64,000 bases of DNA, from assembly GCA_035702985.1 (NCBI GenBank), contig DASSZD010000067.1, positions 12,237 to 76,236 on the forward strand, written 5' to 3'. Made by a program: the position numbers and the translations under genes. Under the pieces are notes generated by a model that had not been told where the DNA came from, did not search any database, and worked only from the letters and a program-made list of their open reading frames with translations. The DNA comes from JAKAXG01 sp035702985 (GTDB lineage Bacteria; Actinomycetota; Acidimicrobiia; Acidimicrobiales; Palsa-688). The stretch's first letter is position 1. Each line of letters starts with the position of its first letter. Below are positions 35,445 through 43,645 of this stretch, piece by piece.

Positions 35445-37147
35445 CGACCTCCGGTCCCGGCCCTCCGTCGGAGGGCCCGGTCCCGGTACCAGGGTCTCAG
35501 CCTCACCCTCACCGGGGGGAGGTGGCCGTAGACCAGCACCCCCTGCCCGGGCGGGGTCCGTCTCAGCTCGTCGGTGGGGGCCAGCCGGCGCAGCGCCGTG
35601 GAGGTGGACCAGGTGCGCCGGCCGTCGCGGAGGTCCTGGGTGGTGCTCTCCTCCCGGACGGCCTGCTCGCCGGCCAGGCCGGATATCAGGTCGAGGGTCC
35701 CGAGGTCGGACACACCCGACAGCAGCAGTTTGGCCCGGTGGTTGTTGGCGATGGTGCGGGCCCGCTCGGAGTCGTAGCGGGCGGCCAGCTGAGCCAGGTC
35801 CTGGCAGACCGTGACCAGCTGGATACCCAGGCCGGCGCCGGTGGAGGCCAGGGTGTCCAGGTCCCGGATGGGGGCGATGTTGGCCGCCTCGTCGAGCACC
35901 AGCAGCAGCGGCGGGTCGAGCGGCCCACCGCTCTCGGCGGCCCGCCGGTGGGCCTCGGCCACGACGGTGGACACCAGAGCGGCGAACAGCCCCTGCACCC
36001 GGTTCTGCTCATGGCTCGGCCCGCACAGGTAGAGGGTCCCCCGGTCGGCCAGCAGGGCGGCCACATCGATGTCGGACCCCCTGGTCGAGGCGGCCACCAC
36101 CGGGTCCTCGAACGGGGCCAGGACCGTCTCCAAGGTGGTGGCCACCGAGCTGCGGATGCGCTCGTCGCGCCCGGAACAGGCGGTCAGGGCCAGGGCGGCG
36201 TCCGTTTCGGCGGCCAGCTCGAGCAGGCGTATGGGCTCGTCGAAGTCGCCGCTGTCGGTCCAGCGCACCACCTCGGCCAGGCCCGCCCCGGATCGTTCGG
36301 CGGCCAGCATCAGCGGGGCCAGCTGTTTCGCCGCGGTGGAGTACCAGAACGCCGCGTCGGCCATGCCCTGGCGCCCGGGTGTGGAGTCCACCAGCCACCC
36401 GGCCATCTTCTGGGCGTCCGACCACGATCGGCACCCGGTGAGCGGCGACCAGCGGGACAGCGGGCCCAGCCCCGAGCCCTGGGTGGGGTCGAAGATGGCG
36501 GAGGGCCCGTGCCGTGACCGCCAGGCGAGGGTGTGGGAGGCCAGGTCGCCCTTGACCGAGGTGGCCACCACGGGACCCCGCCACTCCAGCAGGGCCGGGA
36601 TGGCCAACCCGCTGGTCTTGCCGGACTGGGTGGGGCCGATCACCAGCAGGGAGTGACGGGTCTCGGTGGCCACCAGCCCCGAGCGGCCCCACCCGGCGAC
36701 GGCGGTCCCCACCACCAGCCGGCCCGGCCGGCCGGGCCGGCGGACCCGCACCGATCGGAGGTCGGCCGGCCTGGCCCAGCGGGCCCCCGGCCCGGGCCGG
36801 GGGCGCCGGGACATCCTCCTCAGCGCCGTCGCGGCCGTGGCCGTCACGGCCAGGACCGCCGATCCCCACCCGTAGTAGAGGATCGGCGCCGGCCCGGACC
36901 GGCCGGTCCAGGCCCGGGCCGGATCGGCCAGCCGGTGCGGCAGCCGCCCGGCGATGCGCACCAGCTCCCCCAGTCCCACATGCGGCCACCGCCCGGTGGC
37001 CGACCAGGCGGCCAGCTCCCCGGTCAGCCAGATCCACATCCCGATCAGGGCCAGCACGGCCGCCCCGGCGGCGACCACCGCGTCGGCCCCGCCGGCACCG
37101 GTGCCCGCCCCGGGGTGGCGGCGGCCCGCCGGTCGGTCGGCGCTCAC
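35441..37147 (-). CDS. Type IV coupling protein (VirD4/TraG-like ATPase)
   Basis: This 568-residue ATPase would link the relaxase-DNA complex to the secretion channel. Two membrane segments lie near the N-terminus (about 18-45 and 95-115). The motor has Walker A GPTQSGKTSGL and Walker B LLLVLDEAANIAPI. The AAD-like insert lies between them. A conserved end-stretch CQDLAQLAARYDSERARTI follows. GTG 37147 is chosen because it overlaps the VirB4 stop (GTGA) and the membrane segments follow. It is the last gene of the five-gene minus-strand operon. Confidence 0.9.
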   Translation of the reverse strand: MSADRPAGRRHPGAGTGAGGADAVVAAGAAVLALIGMWIWLTGELAAWSATGRWPHVGLGELVRIAGRLPHRLADPARAWTGRSGPAPILYYGWGSAVLAVTATAATALRRMSRRPRPGPGARWARPADLRSVRVRRPGRPGRLVVGTAVAGWGRSGLVATETRHSLLVIGPTQSGKTSGLAIPALLEWRGPVVATSVKGDLASHTLAWRSRHGPSAIFDPTQGSGLGPLSRWSPLTGCRSWSDAQKMAGWLVDSTPGRQGMADAAFWYSTAAKQLAPLMLAAERSGAGLAEVVRWTDSGDFDEPIRLLELAAETDAALALTACSGRDERIRSSVATTLETVLAPFEDPVVAASTRGSDIDVAALLADRGTLYLCGPSHEQNRVQGLFAALVSTVVAEAHRRAAESGGPLDPPLLLVLDEAANIAPIRDLDTLASTGAGLGIQLVTVCQDLAQLAARYDSERARTIANNHRAKLLLSGVSDLGTLDLISGLAGEQAVREESTTQDLRDGRRTWSTSTALRRLAPTDELRRTPPGQGVLVYGHLPPVRVRLRPWYRDRALRRRAGTGGR

Positions 37148-38445
37148 CCGTCCTCCCGGCCGGAGCCGGCGGCGTAGAAGCAGGGGTCGATGCCGCCACC
37201 GGGCCGGTCGATCATGGCCGAGTCGGTGTCCACCAGGGCCCGTTCCCCCTCGGCCAGAGCGTGCTCGACGAGGAAGGATCGTCCGCCCACCTTCCAGAGG
37301 GCCACCCCCCGGGGAAGGTGGGGGATCAGCTCGGTCTCGGCCCCGGTCAGTCCCAGCACCCGGCCGGTCAGGACGGCTTCGGACGGCGGCTGGCCGAACA
37401 CCACCCGGGTCTCGGAGTCGGCCAGCAGGCCGTCGGCCAGCTTCTGCTGAGCCGATCCGTCGGTGCCGGCGGCCCGCAGGTCGGATACCCGGTGCACGAC
37501 CACCACGTTGGCCACGCCCAGGGCTCTGGACAGTTTGAAGGTGGCCGACGACCAGCGGGCGGTGGACAGGTCGGCCAGGATGGCCCACGCCTCGTCCACC
37601 ACCACGAGCCGCTTGATCCCGTCCCGGGCGGCCAGTGCCGCCTGCAGCCAGGCGGTGGCGCAGGTCATCACCAGCGGTAACGCCGGCGAGGAGAACGTGG
37701 CCGACAGGTCGAGCACCGCCACCGCCGCTCGTAGATCCACCCCGGCGGTGGTGGGCCCGTCGAACATCCCGGCCAGGTCGCCTGCGGCCAGCCTGCGCAG
37801 TTCCAGGGCGGCCGCCCGGCCGTCGGCGGCCAGTGCCGCCCGGTCGGTCCGGATCGCCACCGCCGCTTCGGCCTCCGGTTCCAGCAGGGCGTCCACCACA
37901 TCGGAGAGCACCGGCTGGGTCCGGCGGTCCGAGGCGGTCCGTACCGCCATCTCCAGCGCCGTGCGTTCCTCCGGCCGCAGAGGCCGCCCCAGGGACGACG
38001 AGACCAGTGAGGCCGTCAGCTCCAACCTGGGCCGGACCCGGTTCTCGGCTTCGGGCCCGGGTCCCTGGGCCGGCACGTCCAGGGGGTTGAGCCGCAACGT
38101 TCCTCCCGGCACCAGAGCCAGTGACCGGCCCCCGCACGCCTCCGCCAGCGGGCCGTACTCGCCTTTGGGGTCGATGATCCACGCCTGGCGACCGAATGCC
38201 AGTTGCCGCCATACCAGGGTCTTGATGAAGGTCGACTTGCCCCGGCCCAGTTGGCCGAGCACCAGGGCGTTGGGGCTGGTTATCCGGCCCAGCCGGTACA
38301 GCTCCCACGGGTCGAAGCAGAACAGTCCGCCGAAGAGATCCCTGCCGATCAGTGGCCCCCGGTGCGCCAGTCCCCCCACCGAGACGAACGGGTACACGGC
38401 CTGCAGGTGGGCCGTCGTGGCCCGGTGGGCCGGCGGGGGTCTCAC
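37144..38445 (-). CDS. VirB4-like conjugation ATPase, short form
   Basis: The 433-residue protein is the C-terminal motor of a VirB4/TraC-type ATPase: Walker A LGQLGRGKSTFIKTLVW (near 64-80), IIDPKGEYGPLAEACGG, Walker B RLVVVDEAWAILAD and the later VVVVHRVSDL. Full-length VirB4 is about 800 residues; the missing N-terminal half appears to be supplied by the preceding SCO6880-type gene, so the function looks split over two genes. A 17-bp direct repeat fills the gap between them. The GTG start at 38445 is the best available. Confidence 0.88.
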   Translation of the reverse strand: MRPPPAHRATTAHLQAVYPFVSVGGLAHRGPLIGRDLFGGLFCFDPWELYRLGRITSPNALVLGQLGRGKSTFIKTLVWRQLAFGRQAWIIDPKGEYGPLAEACGGRSLALVPGGTLRLNPLDVPAQGPGPEAENRVRPRLELTASLVSSSLGRPLRPEERTALEMAVRTASDRRTQPVLSDVVDALLEPEAEAAVAIRTDRAALAADGRAAALELRRLAAGDLAGMFDGPTTAGVDLRAAVAVLDLSATFSSPALPLVMTCATAWLQAALAARDGIKRLVVVDEAWAILADLSTARWSSATFKLSRALGVANVVVVHRVSDLRAAGTDGSAQQKLADGLLADSETRVVFGQPPSEAVLTGRVLGLTGAETELIPHLPRGVALWKVGGRSFLVEHALAEGERALVDTDSAMIDRPGGGIDPCFYAAGSGREDG

Positions 38446-38447
38446 GA

Positions 38448-38492
38448 CCGCCTCATCTCGCCGGCCGCCTCATCTCGCCGGCCGCCTCATCG
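38448..38492. repeat. 17-bp direct repeat between two conjugation genes
   Basis: CCGCCTCATCTCGCCGG occurs at 38448-38464 and 38465-38481, with a partial third copy (CCGCCTCATCGC) from 38482 that includes the stop codon of the SCO6880-type gene. The unit is not a multiple of three and lies between genes, so it is not coding. It may arise from slippage at the gene end, or set the spacing for re-initiation: each copy carries an ATGAGG on the minus strand. Confidence 0.75.
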
Positions 38493-39917
38493 CAGGCCCC
38501 GCCCCAGCGGAAGGGTCCAGGTGTAGGCCTCGGCCTGCCGGCCGTAGAGGCGCCGCAGTTCCAGCCTGGTGGCCTGGGCGGCCTGCTCCAGCTCGGAACA
38601 GGCCGCGGCCAGGCCGTCCTCGTCGGGCCCCGACACCGCGACGTAAGCGCTGAAACGGTATTCGGCGTGACCGTCGGCCAGTTCGCTCTCCCGCCGGGCC
38701 ACCCCTTCCGCCTCCCGGTCGCGACGGGCGCTGGAGAGAAAGCCGGCCCGGCTACGCAGCTGGGCGTCGGCCAGGTCGGCCGTGCGGGCCGATCTCACCT
38801 CCCGGAGCGCCCGGTCGGGCGGCACCGGTGCCATCAGCAGCGAAACCATCCGCCGGCCGTGGCCCATGAGCAGCGGGACCAGGAAGTCGGGACCGACATC
38901 CACCCGGGGCCACTCGGACACCCAGTAGGTGGCGAAGAGGGCGCCGTCGACCTGCAGCCCCGACCAGCTCTCGCGTCCGGCCATGGAGCCCGTTCCCAAC
39001 AAGGCGCCGAGTTCGTCCCGGCCGAGAGCCGGGCCCGGCTCCAGCCCGGCCTGTCGGAGCTGGCCCTGCAGGAAGCGCAGCTCCCGGCCGAGCGTGTCGA
39101 TCCCGGTCCCGGCCCGGGAACGCCGGTCGCCGCCCACGGCCAGCGCCAGCCACGTGTCGTGGCGCGGCGCAACCGGGGCCACCTCCTGCACCAGTCGCAG
39201 GTAGCTGGCCCGGGCCCTGCCCTCCGCCGACGTGGGGGCGGCCGGCGCGGCGGGACCCGGATAGAGTCCTCCGAGGCCGCCGGCGGGCCCGCTGCGCTGG
39301 ACCCACTGCAGACGGGTGACCGGGCTGCCGGGTCGAGCCACGGCGGCCAGAACGGTGCGCCAGGCGTCGAGACGCTGAGCCTGGTCGTCGGGGTCCAGGA
39401 GGGAGAAGGACACGCCCCGCACCGGCAGCACCGCCACCCATCTGCAGCCCGGGCGGTCCCGCACCGCTCCGAACCCTTCGACGGCCGGACCAGCCCCGTG
39501 TTGGAGCAGCTCCACGCCGGCCGGCAGGGTCGGCGGGCCGGCCCGCCTCGGACGGAGGCGGGGCCGACCGCCGGAAGCTCCTCCGGTACGGGCAGCGGCG
39601 GGAACGCCGCCGACGAGTGCGGTACCGGCCAGAGGCGCCTCGTTGAGCGAGGCGCGCCGCCCCCGTTGCAGCCACGCCAGGCCGAGCACCGCCCAGGCCG
39701 CCAGGGGCCGCCCCTGGCGGGTCCAGAGGGCGCCGGCCGCACCACCCGCCAGGAGCAGGAAGCTGAGCAGCATCCCGGTAGCCCCGCCGACCGCGCCACG
39801 GGCCCAGAGGGCGGCGCCCGCTCCTGCTGCCATCGAGACGAGCTGCCCGGCCTGGAGCCCGAGCAGCAGCCCCCGGCGCTCCAGAGGATGGAAGCTGAAG
39901 CGGGGCGGCTCAGGCAT
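38487..39917 (-). CDS. SCO6880-family protein (VirB3 / VirB4 N-terminal-like)
   Basis: The 476-residue protein begins MPEPPRFSFHPLERRGLLLG and has two closely spaced membrane segments (about 18-65), as in PrgI/VirB3 subunits. A soluble region follows, rich in Arg/Leu, including GVSFSLLDPDDQAQRLDAWRT, WLALAVGGD and AEYRFSAYVAVSGPDEDG. This resembles the N-terminal, motor-less half of VirB4. It matches what I know of the actinobacterial SCO6880 family found beside VirB4-like ATPases. The start at 39917 overlaps the VirB6-like gene by 8 bp. Confidence 0.82.
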   Translation of the reverse strand: MPEPPRFSFHPLERRGLLLGLQAGQLVSMAAGAGAALWARGAVGGATGMLLSFLLLAGGAAGALWTRQGRPLAAWAVLGLAWLQRGRRASLNEAPLAGTALVGGVPAAARTGGASGGRPRLRPRRAGPPTLPAGVELLQHGAGPAVEGFGAVRDRPGCRWVAVLPVRGVSFSLLDPDDQAQRLDAWRTVLAAVARPGSPVTRLQWVQRSGPAGGLGGLYPGPAAPAAPTSAEGRARASYLRLVQEVAPVAPRHDTWLALAVGGDRRSRAGTGIDTLGRELRFLQGQLRQAGLEPGPALGRDELGALLGTGSMAGRESWSGLQVDGALFATYWVSEWPRVDVGPDFLVPLLMGHGRRMVSLLMAPVPPDRALREVRSARTADLADAQLRSRAGFLSSARRDREAEGVARRESELADGHAEYRFSAYVAVSGPDEDGLAAACSELEQAAQATRLELRRLYGRQAEAYTWTLPLGRGLR

Positions 39918-41028
39918 TGGATCCCGCTCCCGGGCCGGTGCCGGTGGCGCCCGGCGATCGACCGCTGAGCGGGAAGTCCGCCGCCCGCTCGGGGATGAAC
40001 TGCGGCGCCACCGGCGTCGGGCCCTGGGGCCCGGCCCGCTGCGCCTCCCGGCGGGCCAGAGCCATCTGCACCGCCGGATGGCCCGGGACACCCGCGGCGG
40101 CGAACGCCGGACGGGCGGCCGCCCGCAACGGCCGGCGGGACAGCCCTTCGAGGTGCCCGATGGCGGCCGCCTCGACCACCGGGGCCAGGCGCAGGAGGGC
40201 GAACGGGGCAAAACCAGCCAGGAGCAGGAGGCCGGCGCCGGCGATGGTGCCGTCGGCTCCCCTGCCTCCGAAGGCGGCCACCCCCAGGCTGAGCGTGGCG
40301 ACAATGACGAACTTGGACAGGATCAGGCTGGCCAGGATCTCGACGCCCCGCTTGGCCATGCCGGCCGTCGCCGGCCAGATGTAGCCGACCAGGACCAGGG
40401 GCATGAAAAAGGTGGTCACGTAGATGGCGGCCGAGCGCACCATCATCTCCAGCCACACGAGGATGCACCCGGCCACCGTGAGCATCGACATGAGCATCTG
40501 GACCACGATCGGCGATGTCGACCGGGCGCTCTGCGCCATGGCATCGCTGAAGTGGGAGGCCAGCTGCGTGACGTGGTCACCCAGGAACACGCTGCAGAGG
40601 GCGTCGGTGGCGCTCAGCGCCGATCCGGCCAGCTGAGCCCCGGCCACCCCGGCCAGCACGGCGACCGGGAGCCCCACCGCCCACACCCGGAACAGCCGGC
40701 GGCCGTCCTGCCGTAGGACGGGACCGATGGACGCCGCCATCAGGATCGGGAGGAGCACCGTGGTGGTGACCATCTCCATGAGCCCGCTCTGCTCCAGGAA
40801 CCAGCCTTTGCCGAAGTCCGGGCTGGCGGTCGCCCGGATCAGATCCATGACGTGTCCGACCAGCCAGTCGGCCGCCGTCGACAGCGACAGGTTCATGGCC
40901 CCGAAGATGGCCTGGGCGGCTCCGCTGGCCACCCCCCGGGCCAGCCCCCCGCCCACGTCCGGGATGGCCGTGACGCAGCCGAGGGGATCGGTCAGGCAGC
41001 CGATGGAGACCTGTGGCGCCGGGATCAC
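39910..41028 (-). CDS. VirB6/TrbL-like polytopic membrane protein
   Basis: The 372-residue protein has about seven hydrophobic segments between residues 35 and 270 and a soluble Pro/Ala/Arg-rich tail of about 95 residues. The segment RSAAIYVTTFFMPLVLVGYIW and helices that follow resemble TrbL/VirB6 channel subunits. GTG 41028 overlaps the upstream pilin-like stop (GTGA). It would form the inner-membrane part of the conjugation channel. Confidence 0.8.
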   Translation of the reverse strand: MIPAPQVSIGCLTDPLGCVTAIPDVGGGLARGVASGAAQAIFGAMNLSLSTAADWLVGHVMDLIRATASPDFGKGWFLEQSGLMEMVTTTVLLPILMAASIGPVLRQDGRRLFRVWAVGLPVAVLAGVAGAQLAGSALSATDALCSVFLGDHVTQLASHFSDAMAQSARSTSPIVVQMLMSMLTVAGCILVWLEMMVRSAAIYVTTFFMPLVLVGYIWPATAGMAKRGVEILASLILSKFVIVATLSLGVAAFGGRGADGTIAGAGLLLLAGFAPFALLRLAPVVEAAAIGHLEGLSRRPLRAAARPAFAAAGVPGHPAVQMALARREAQRAGPQGPTPVAPQFIPERAADFPLSGRSPGATGTGPGAGSNA

Positions 41029-41336
41029 CCGATGCCCCCGCCGGCGTGGACGAAGAAGTTGACGATGTTCGGGGCGCCCCCGATGAGTATGGCGGCCAGA
41101 CCCGACACCAGAACGCCCCGCCGACCGTTGTACGCCTGCTGGTAGTTCTGCGAATAGTGGCCGAACGCCCACATGACGGCCCCGATCACCACCCCGGCCA
41201 TGGCCGCCATGAGGGCCCACGCCCCCAGACCGTCGGTCAGGCTCTGCAGGACCTTCCATCCGGGAAGGCCGCCGCTGTCGGGCTTCATCGACACGTCCGA
41301 CACCAGCAGCGTCAGTTGAACAGCGGAAAAGGACAC
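41025..41336 (-). CDS. Small two-TM pilin-like protein
   Basis: The 103-residue protein has two transmembrane segments (about 37-60 and 73-92), an external short N-terminus, and NYQQAYNGRRGVLVSGLAAI between the helices. The size, topology and place at the head of a VirB6/VirB4/VirD4 operon fit the VirB2/TrbC pilin position; the DUF6112 family is another possible label. The GTG start has GGAGG upstream (41343-41347) and a leader of about 26 nt. Confidence 0.75.
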   Translation of the reverse strand: MSFSAVQLTLLVSDVSMKPDSGGLPGWKVLQSLTDGLGAWALMAAMAGVVIGAVMWAFGHYSQNYQQAYNGRRGVLVSGLAAILIGGAPNIVNFFVHAGGGIG

Positions 41337-41409
41337 CAGCCACCTCCAACCTGGGAATGATCGTTTTCAGAGTATTTCATGAGTTTGCAATGTTGGCTAG
41401 CCTTTTTCC
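41337..41409. promoter_or_regulatory. AT-rich divergent promoter region and candidate oriT
   Basis: About 42% GC over 41350-41409, far below the surrounding DNA. Minus strand: TACTCT (41369-41374) for the conjugation operon, followed by GGAGG. Plus strand: TAGCCT (41398-41403) ending 6 nt before the relaxase ATG. The palindrome GGCTAGCC (41395-41402) and TTGCAA lie inside. MobF oriT sites usually lie next to the relaxase gene, so this is the natural candidate; no known nic site can be recognised by eye. Confidence 0.45.
41398..41403 (+). promoter_or_regulatory. -10 box of leaderless relaxase gene
   Basis: TAGCCT ends 6 nt before ATG 41410, so the relaxase is probably translated from a leaderless mRNA, while the divergent operon has a conventional leader. 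Confidence 0.5.
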
Positions 41410-43614
41410 ATGCTCATCGTGCGCGGGATCGGACCCTCGGTGGGGACCTACTACCTCGACGGCCGCGACGCCGGCCGCTGGACGCCGGGCGCCGGGCGCC
41501 TGCTCGGGTTGACCGGAACGGTGCGGTTGGATCAGCTGGGATCGGTGCTCAGGGGCTGCGACCCCGGGACCGGTGACTTCCTGCCGCGGTACAGGACGCG
41601 GCGGCGACGGTCGGGATGGGACCTGATCTTCAGCGCCCCCAAGTCGGTGTCCCTGCTCGGCCGGTGCGGGTCCGACCCGGCGGGCTCGGTGGCGGCCGCC
41701 CACGAGGCGGCGGTGAGCCGGATGATCGACCATCTCGAGGACCGGTTGACCGTCCGGGCCGGTCAGGCTGGTAGCGCACCGGCGGCCGGTCTGATCGGCG
41801 CCCGGTTCGAGCACCGCTCCAGCGCCGCCGGAGAGCCGCACGTGCACACCCATGTCCTGGTGGCCAACCTCACCTCCACGCCGGGCGGCTGGACCGCCGT
41901 CCGCGACGAATGGTTCGTGGACCGGCGGGGCCTCGATGCCCTCTACCAACTCTCCATGAGATGGGAACTGGCGGCCCGCGGCTGGCAGATCGAATGGCGG
42001 CTACACCCCGACGGTCGGGGCGAGGTGGCGGCCGTGCCCACCGCCGCGGCGCGGGCGGCCAGCACCCAGTCCCGTCTGGTCGGCGCGCTCGGCAGGTTCC
42101 GGGCCCGGGAGCAGGCGGTGGCCCAACCGTGGCGGGAGCGGGTGACCGGGGCGGGGTGGGATCCGACCGGGGACCCGTCCCTGCGCCCCCGGTCCGGATC
42201 CGGGGACCTATCGGGCGGTGGGGCGGGGCCGGAAGGACGGGCGCAGGCGACGGACCTGCTGGTGGGCGGCCCGGAGCGGGCGGGGTCGGCGGCCGGCCCG
42301 TCGGTCGGCGAAGCGGAGTTGACCACCAGGGTGACCAACCTCCTGGCGGCACGGCGCTCCGACTTCCGGACGGCCGACGTGCTCGTCGCCTTGGCCGCCT
42401 GCCACCCTGGCGGTGCCACCCCCGTGGGGGCCCGGGCGTGGGCCGAGCGGTTCTGCTCCGCCAGCCGGCCGGTGCGCTCCCCCACCGCCCAGCCCCGATG
42501 GACCACCGGCCTGGCCCGGGCGGCCGACGACCGGTTGGCCGGCCTGCTGGAGGAGCTGCGCCAGCGACCGGGCCACCCGGGACCGGCCGCAGCCTGGAAC
42601 GGCGGTGTGGCCGTGCTGGCCAGCCCACCCGGGGCGACGGCGCTGTTGGCCCAGGCCGAGATCCTCCACCGCCTGCGCCGGGAATGGGCCCTGTCCGGGG
42701 TCCGGGCGGCGGTGGTCGCCCCCACCGATCTGGCCTCGGCCAGGTGGCGGGTCCTGACCGGCCTGCCCCGGGTCCGGCCCGGATCGGCCCTGGACGTGGT
42801 GGTGGTCGACCAGGCCGACCGGCTCAGCACCGCCGAGTTGCTGCACCTGGCCGGGGCGGCCCGCCGCATGTCGGCCGATCTGGTCCTGGTCGAGGGCGGC
42901 ACGATGCCGCGCCTGACCAACCCGGCCAGTCACGGGATGGCGGAGTTCGCGGCGAGCGCCGGCCGGGTCGCCTGCCCCGAGCCGGGACTGTGGGAGCCGG
43001 CCCGGGGCCCGGTCGTCGCGGTGCAGCGGGTCGGCGACCTGCGAGGGCGGGCCGGCGACCTGCGAGGGCGGGCCGGGCCGGAGGCCCGGGAGGAGCCGGC
43101 CGGCCGGGACGCGGCGGCCTCATTGCTGTCCGGATGGGCCGCCGCCGGGAAGCGGGACCTCCTGGTGGGGCTCGGCCTGGAGGAGGTCTGCGCCCTCAAC
43201 GCGGCGGCCCGGTCGATGGCATCGCGGCCGGCGGCCGGATCGGACGGCACGGCCCCCGCCCTCCCCGGCGGCCATGGCAGGCAGTTCAGGGCCGGTGACC
43301 GGGTGGTGGTGCTCAGGGCCGGGGAGGGCCGCCCGCCGTGCGGCACCTTCGGGGAGATCGTCGAGGTTGCGCCGTCCGGTCGCCGGGTGGCCGTCTCGTG
43401 GGACGGCTCGGATCGTCCGCACGGCCACGACCGGCACGTCCTGTCCGGCTTGGGGCACGGGTGGGCCGTCACCCCCCGGCTGGCCGAGCGGGTGGGGCGG
43501 CCGGTGATGCTGCTCGGGGCCAGCGACGACGCCGGCCGGCTCCGGCCCCTGATCCGGGCATCCCTCGAGCCGGCCGGTCCGGACCGGCCCCGGCAGCTGG
43601 AGCTCCGGCGCTAG
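41410..43614 (+). CDS. MobF-type conjugative relaxase with degenerate helicase domain
   Basis: The 734-residue protein starts MLIVRGIGPSVGTYYLDGRD, with a tyrosine pair at 14-15 where TrwC/TraI relaxases carry catalytic Tyr. It has the three-histidine metal motif HVHTHV near 143-148 after RFEHRSSAAGEP. So the nicking domain looks complete. The second half aligns with the TraI/RecD-like helicase by order only: at the Walker A position (about 400) it reads LASPPGATALL with no GKT, and at Walker B VVVVDQADRLS instead of DEA. A C-terminal SH3-like strand region (FGEIVEVAPSGRRVAVSW) remains. Nicking likely, unwinding unlikely. Confidence 0.88.
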   Translation: MLIVRGIGPSVGTYYLDGRDAGRWTPGAGRLLGLTGTVRLDQLGSVLRGCDPGTGDFLPRYRTRRRRSGWDLIFSAPKSVSLLGRCGSDPAGSVAAAHEAAVSRMIDHLEDRLTVRAGQAGSAPAAGLIGARFEHRSSAAGEPHVHTHVLVANLTSTPGGWTAVRDEWFVDRRGLDALYQLSMRWELAARGWQIEWRLHPDGRGEVAAVPTAAARAASTQSRLVGALGRFRAREQAVAQPWRERVTGAGWDPTGDPSLRPRSGSGDLSGGGAGPEGRAQATDLLVGGPERAGSAAGPSVGEAELTTRVTNLLAARRSDFRTADVLVALAACHPGGATPVGARAWAERFCSASRPVRSPTAQPRWTTGLARAADDRLAGLLEELRQRPGHPGPAAAWNGGVAVLASPPGATALLAQAEILHRLRREWALSGVRAAVVAPTDLASARWRVLTGLPRVRPGSALDVVVVDQADRLSTAELLHLAGAARRMSADLVLVEGGTMPRLTNPASHGMAEFAASAGRVACPEPGLWEPARGPVVAVQRVGDLRGRAGDLRGRAGPEAREEPAGRDAAASLLSGWAAAGKRDLLVGLGLEEVCALNAAARSMASRPAAGSDGTAPALPGGHGRQFRAGDRVVVLRAGEGRPPCGTFGEIVEVAPSGRRVAVSWDGSDRPHGHDRHVLSGLGHGWAVTPRLAERVGRPVMLLGASDDAGRLRPLIRASLEPAGPDRPRQLELRR
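43033..43074. repeat. 21-bp perfect tandem duplication in the relaxase gene
   Basis: The 21-bp unit starting GGCGACCTGCGAGGGCGGGC occurs twice back to back (43033-43053 and 43054-43074). It adds a second copy of GDLRGRA in frame in a linker between domains, so it is a recent harmless expansion. Confidence 0.85.
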
Positions 43615-43645
43615 AGGAGATCCGCCGGCGCGCCCGGGGCCCCGT

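Noticed and set aside
37148..38308. N-terminal extension of the coupling protein frame
   Set aside because: It is out of frame with the VirB4-like gene, which has clear Walker motifs over the same DNA; the coupling protein starts at the GTGA overlap.
35441..43614. A complete integrative conjugative element
   Set aside because: No integrase, excisionase, tRNA target or direct repeats were seen at the edges; the ends run straight into ordinary genes.
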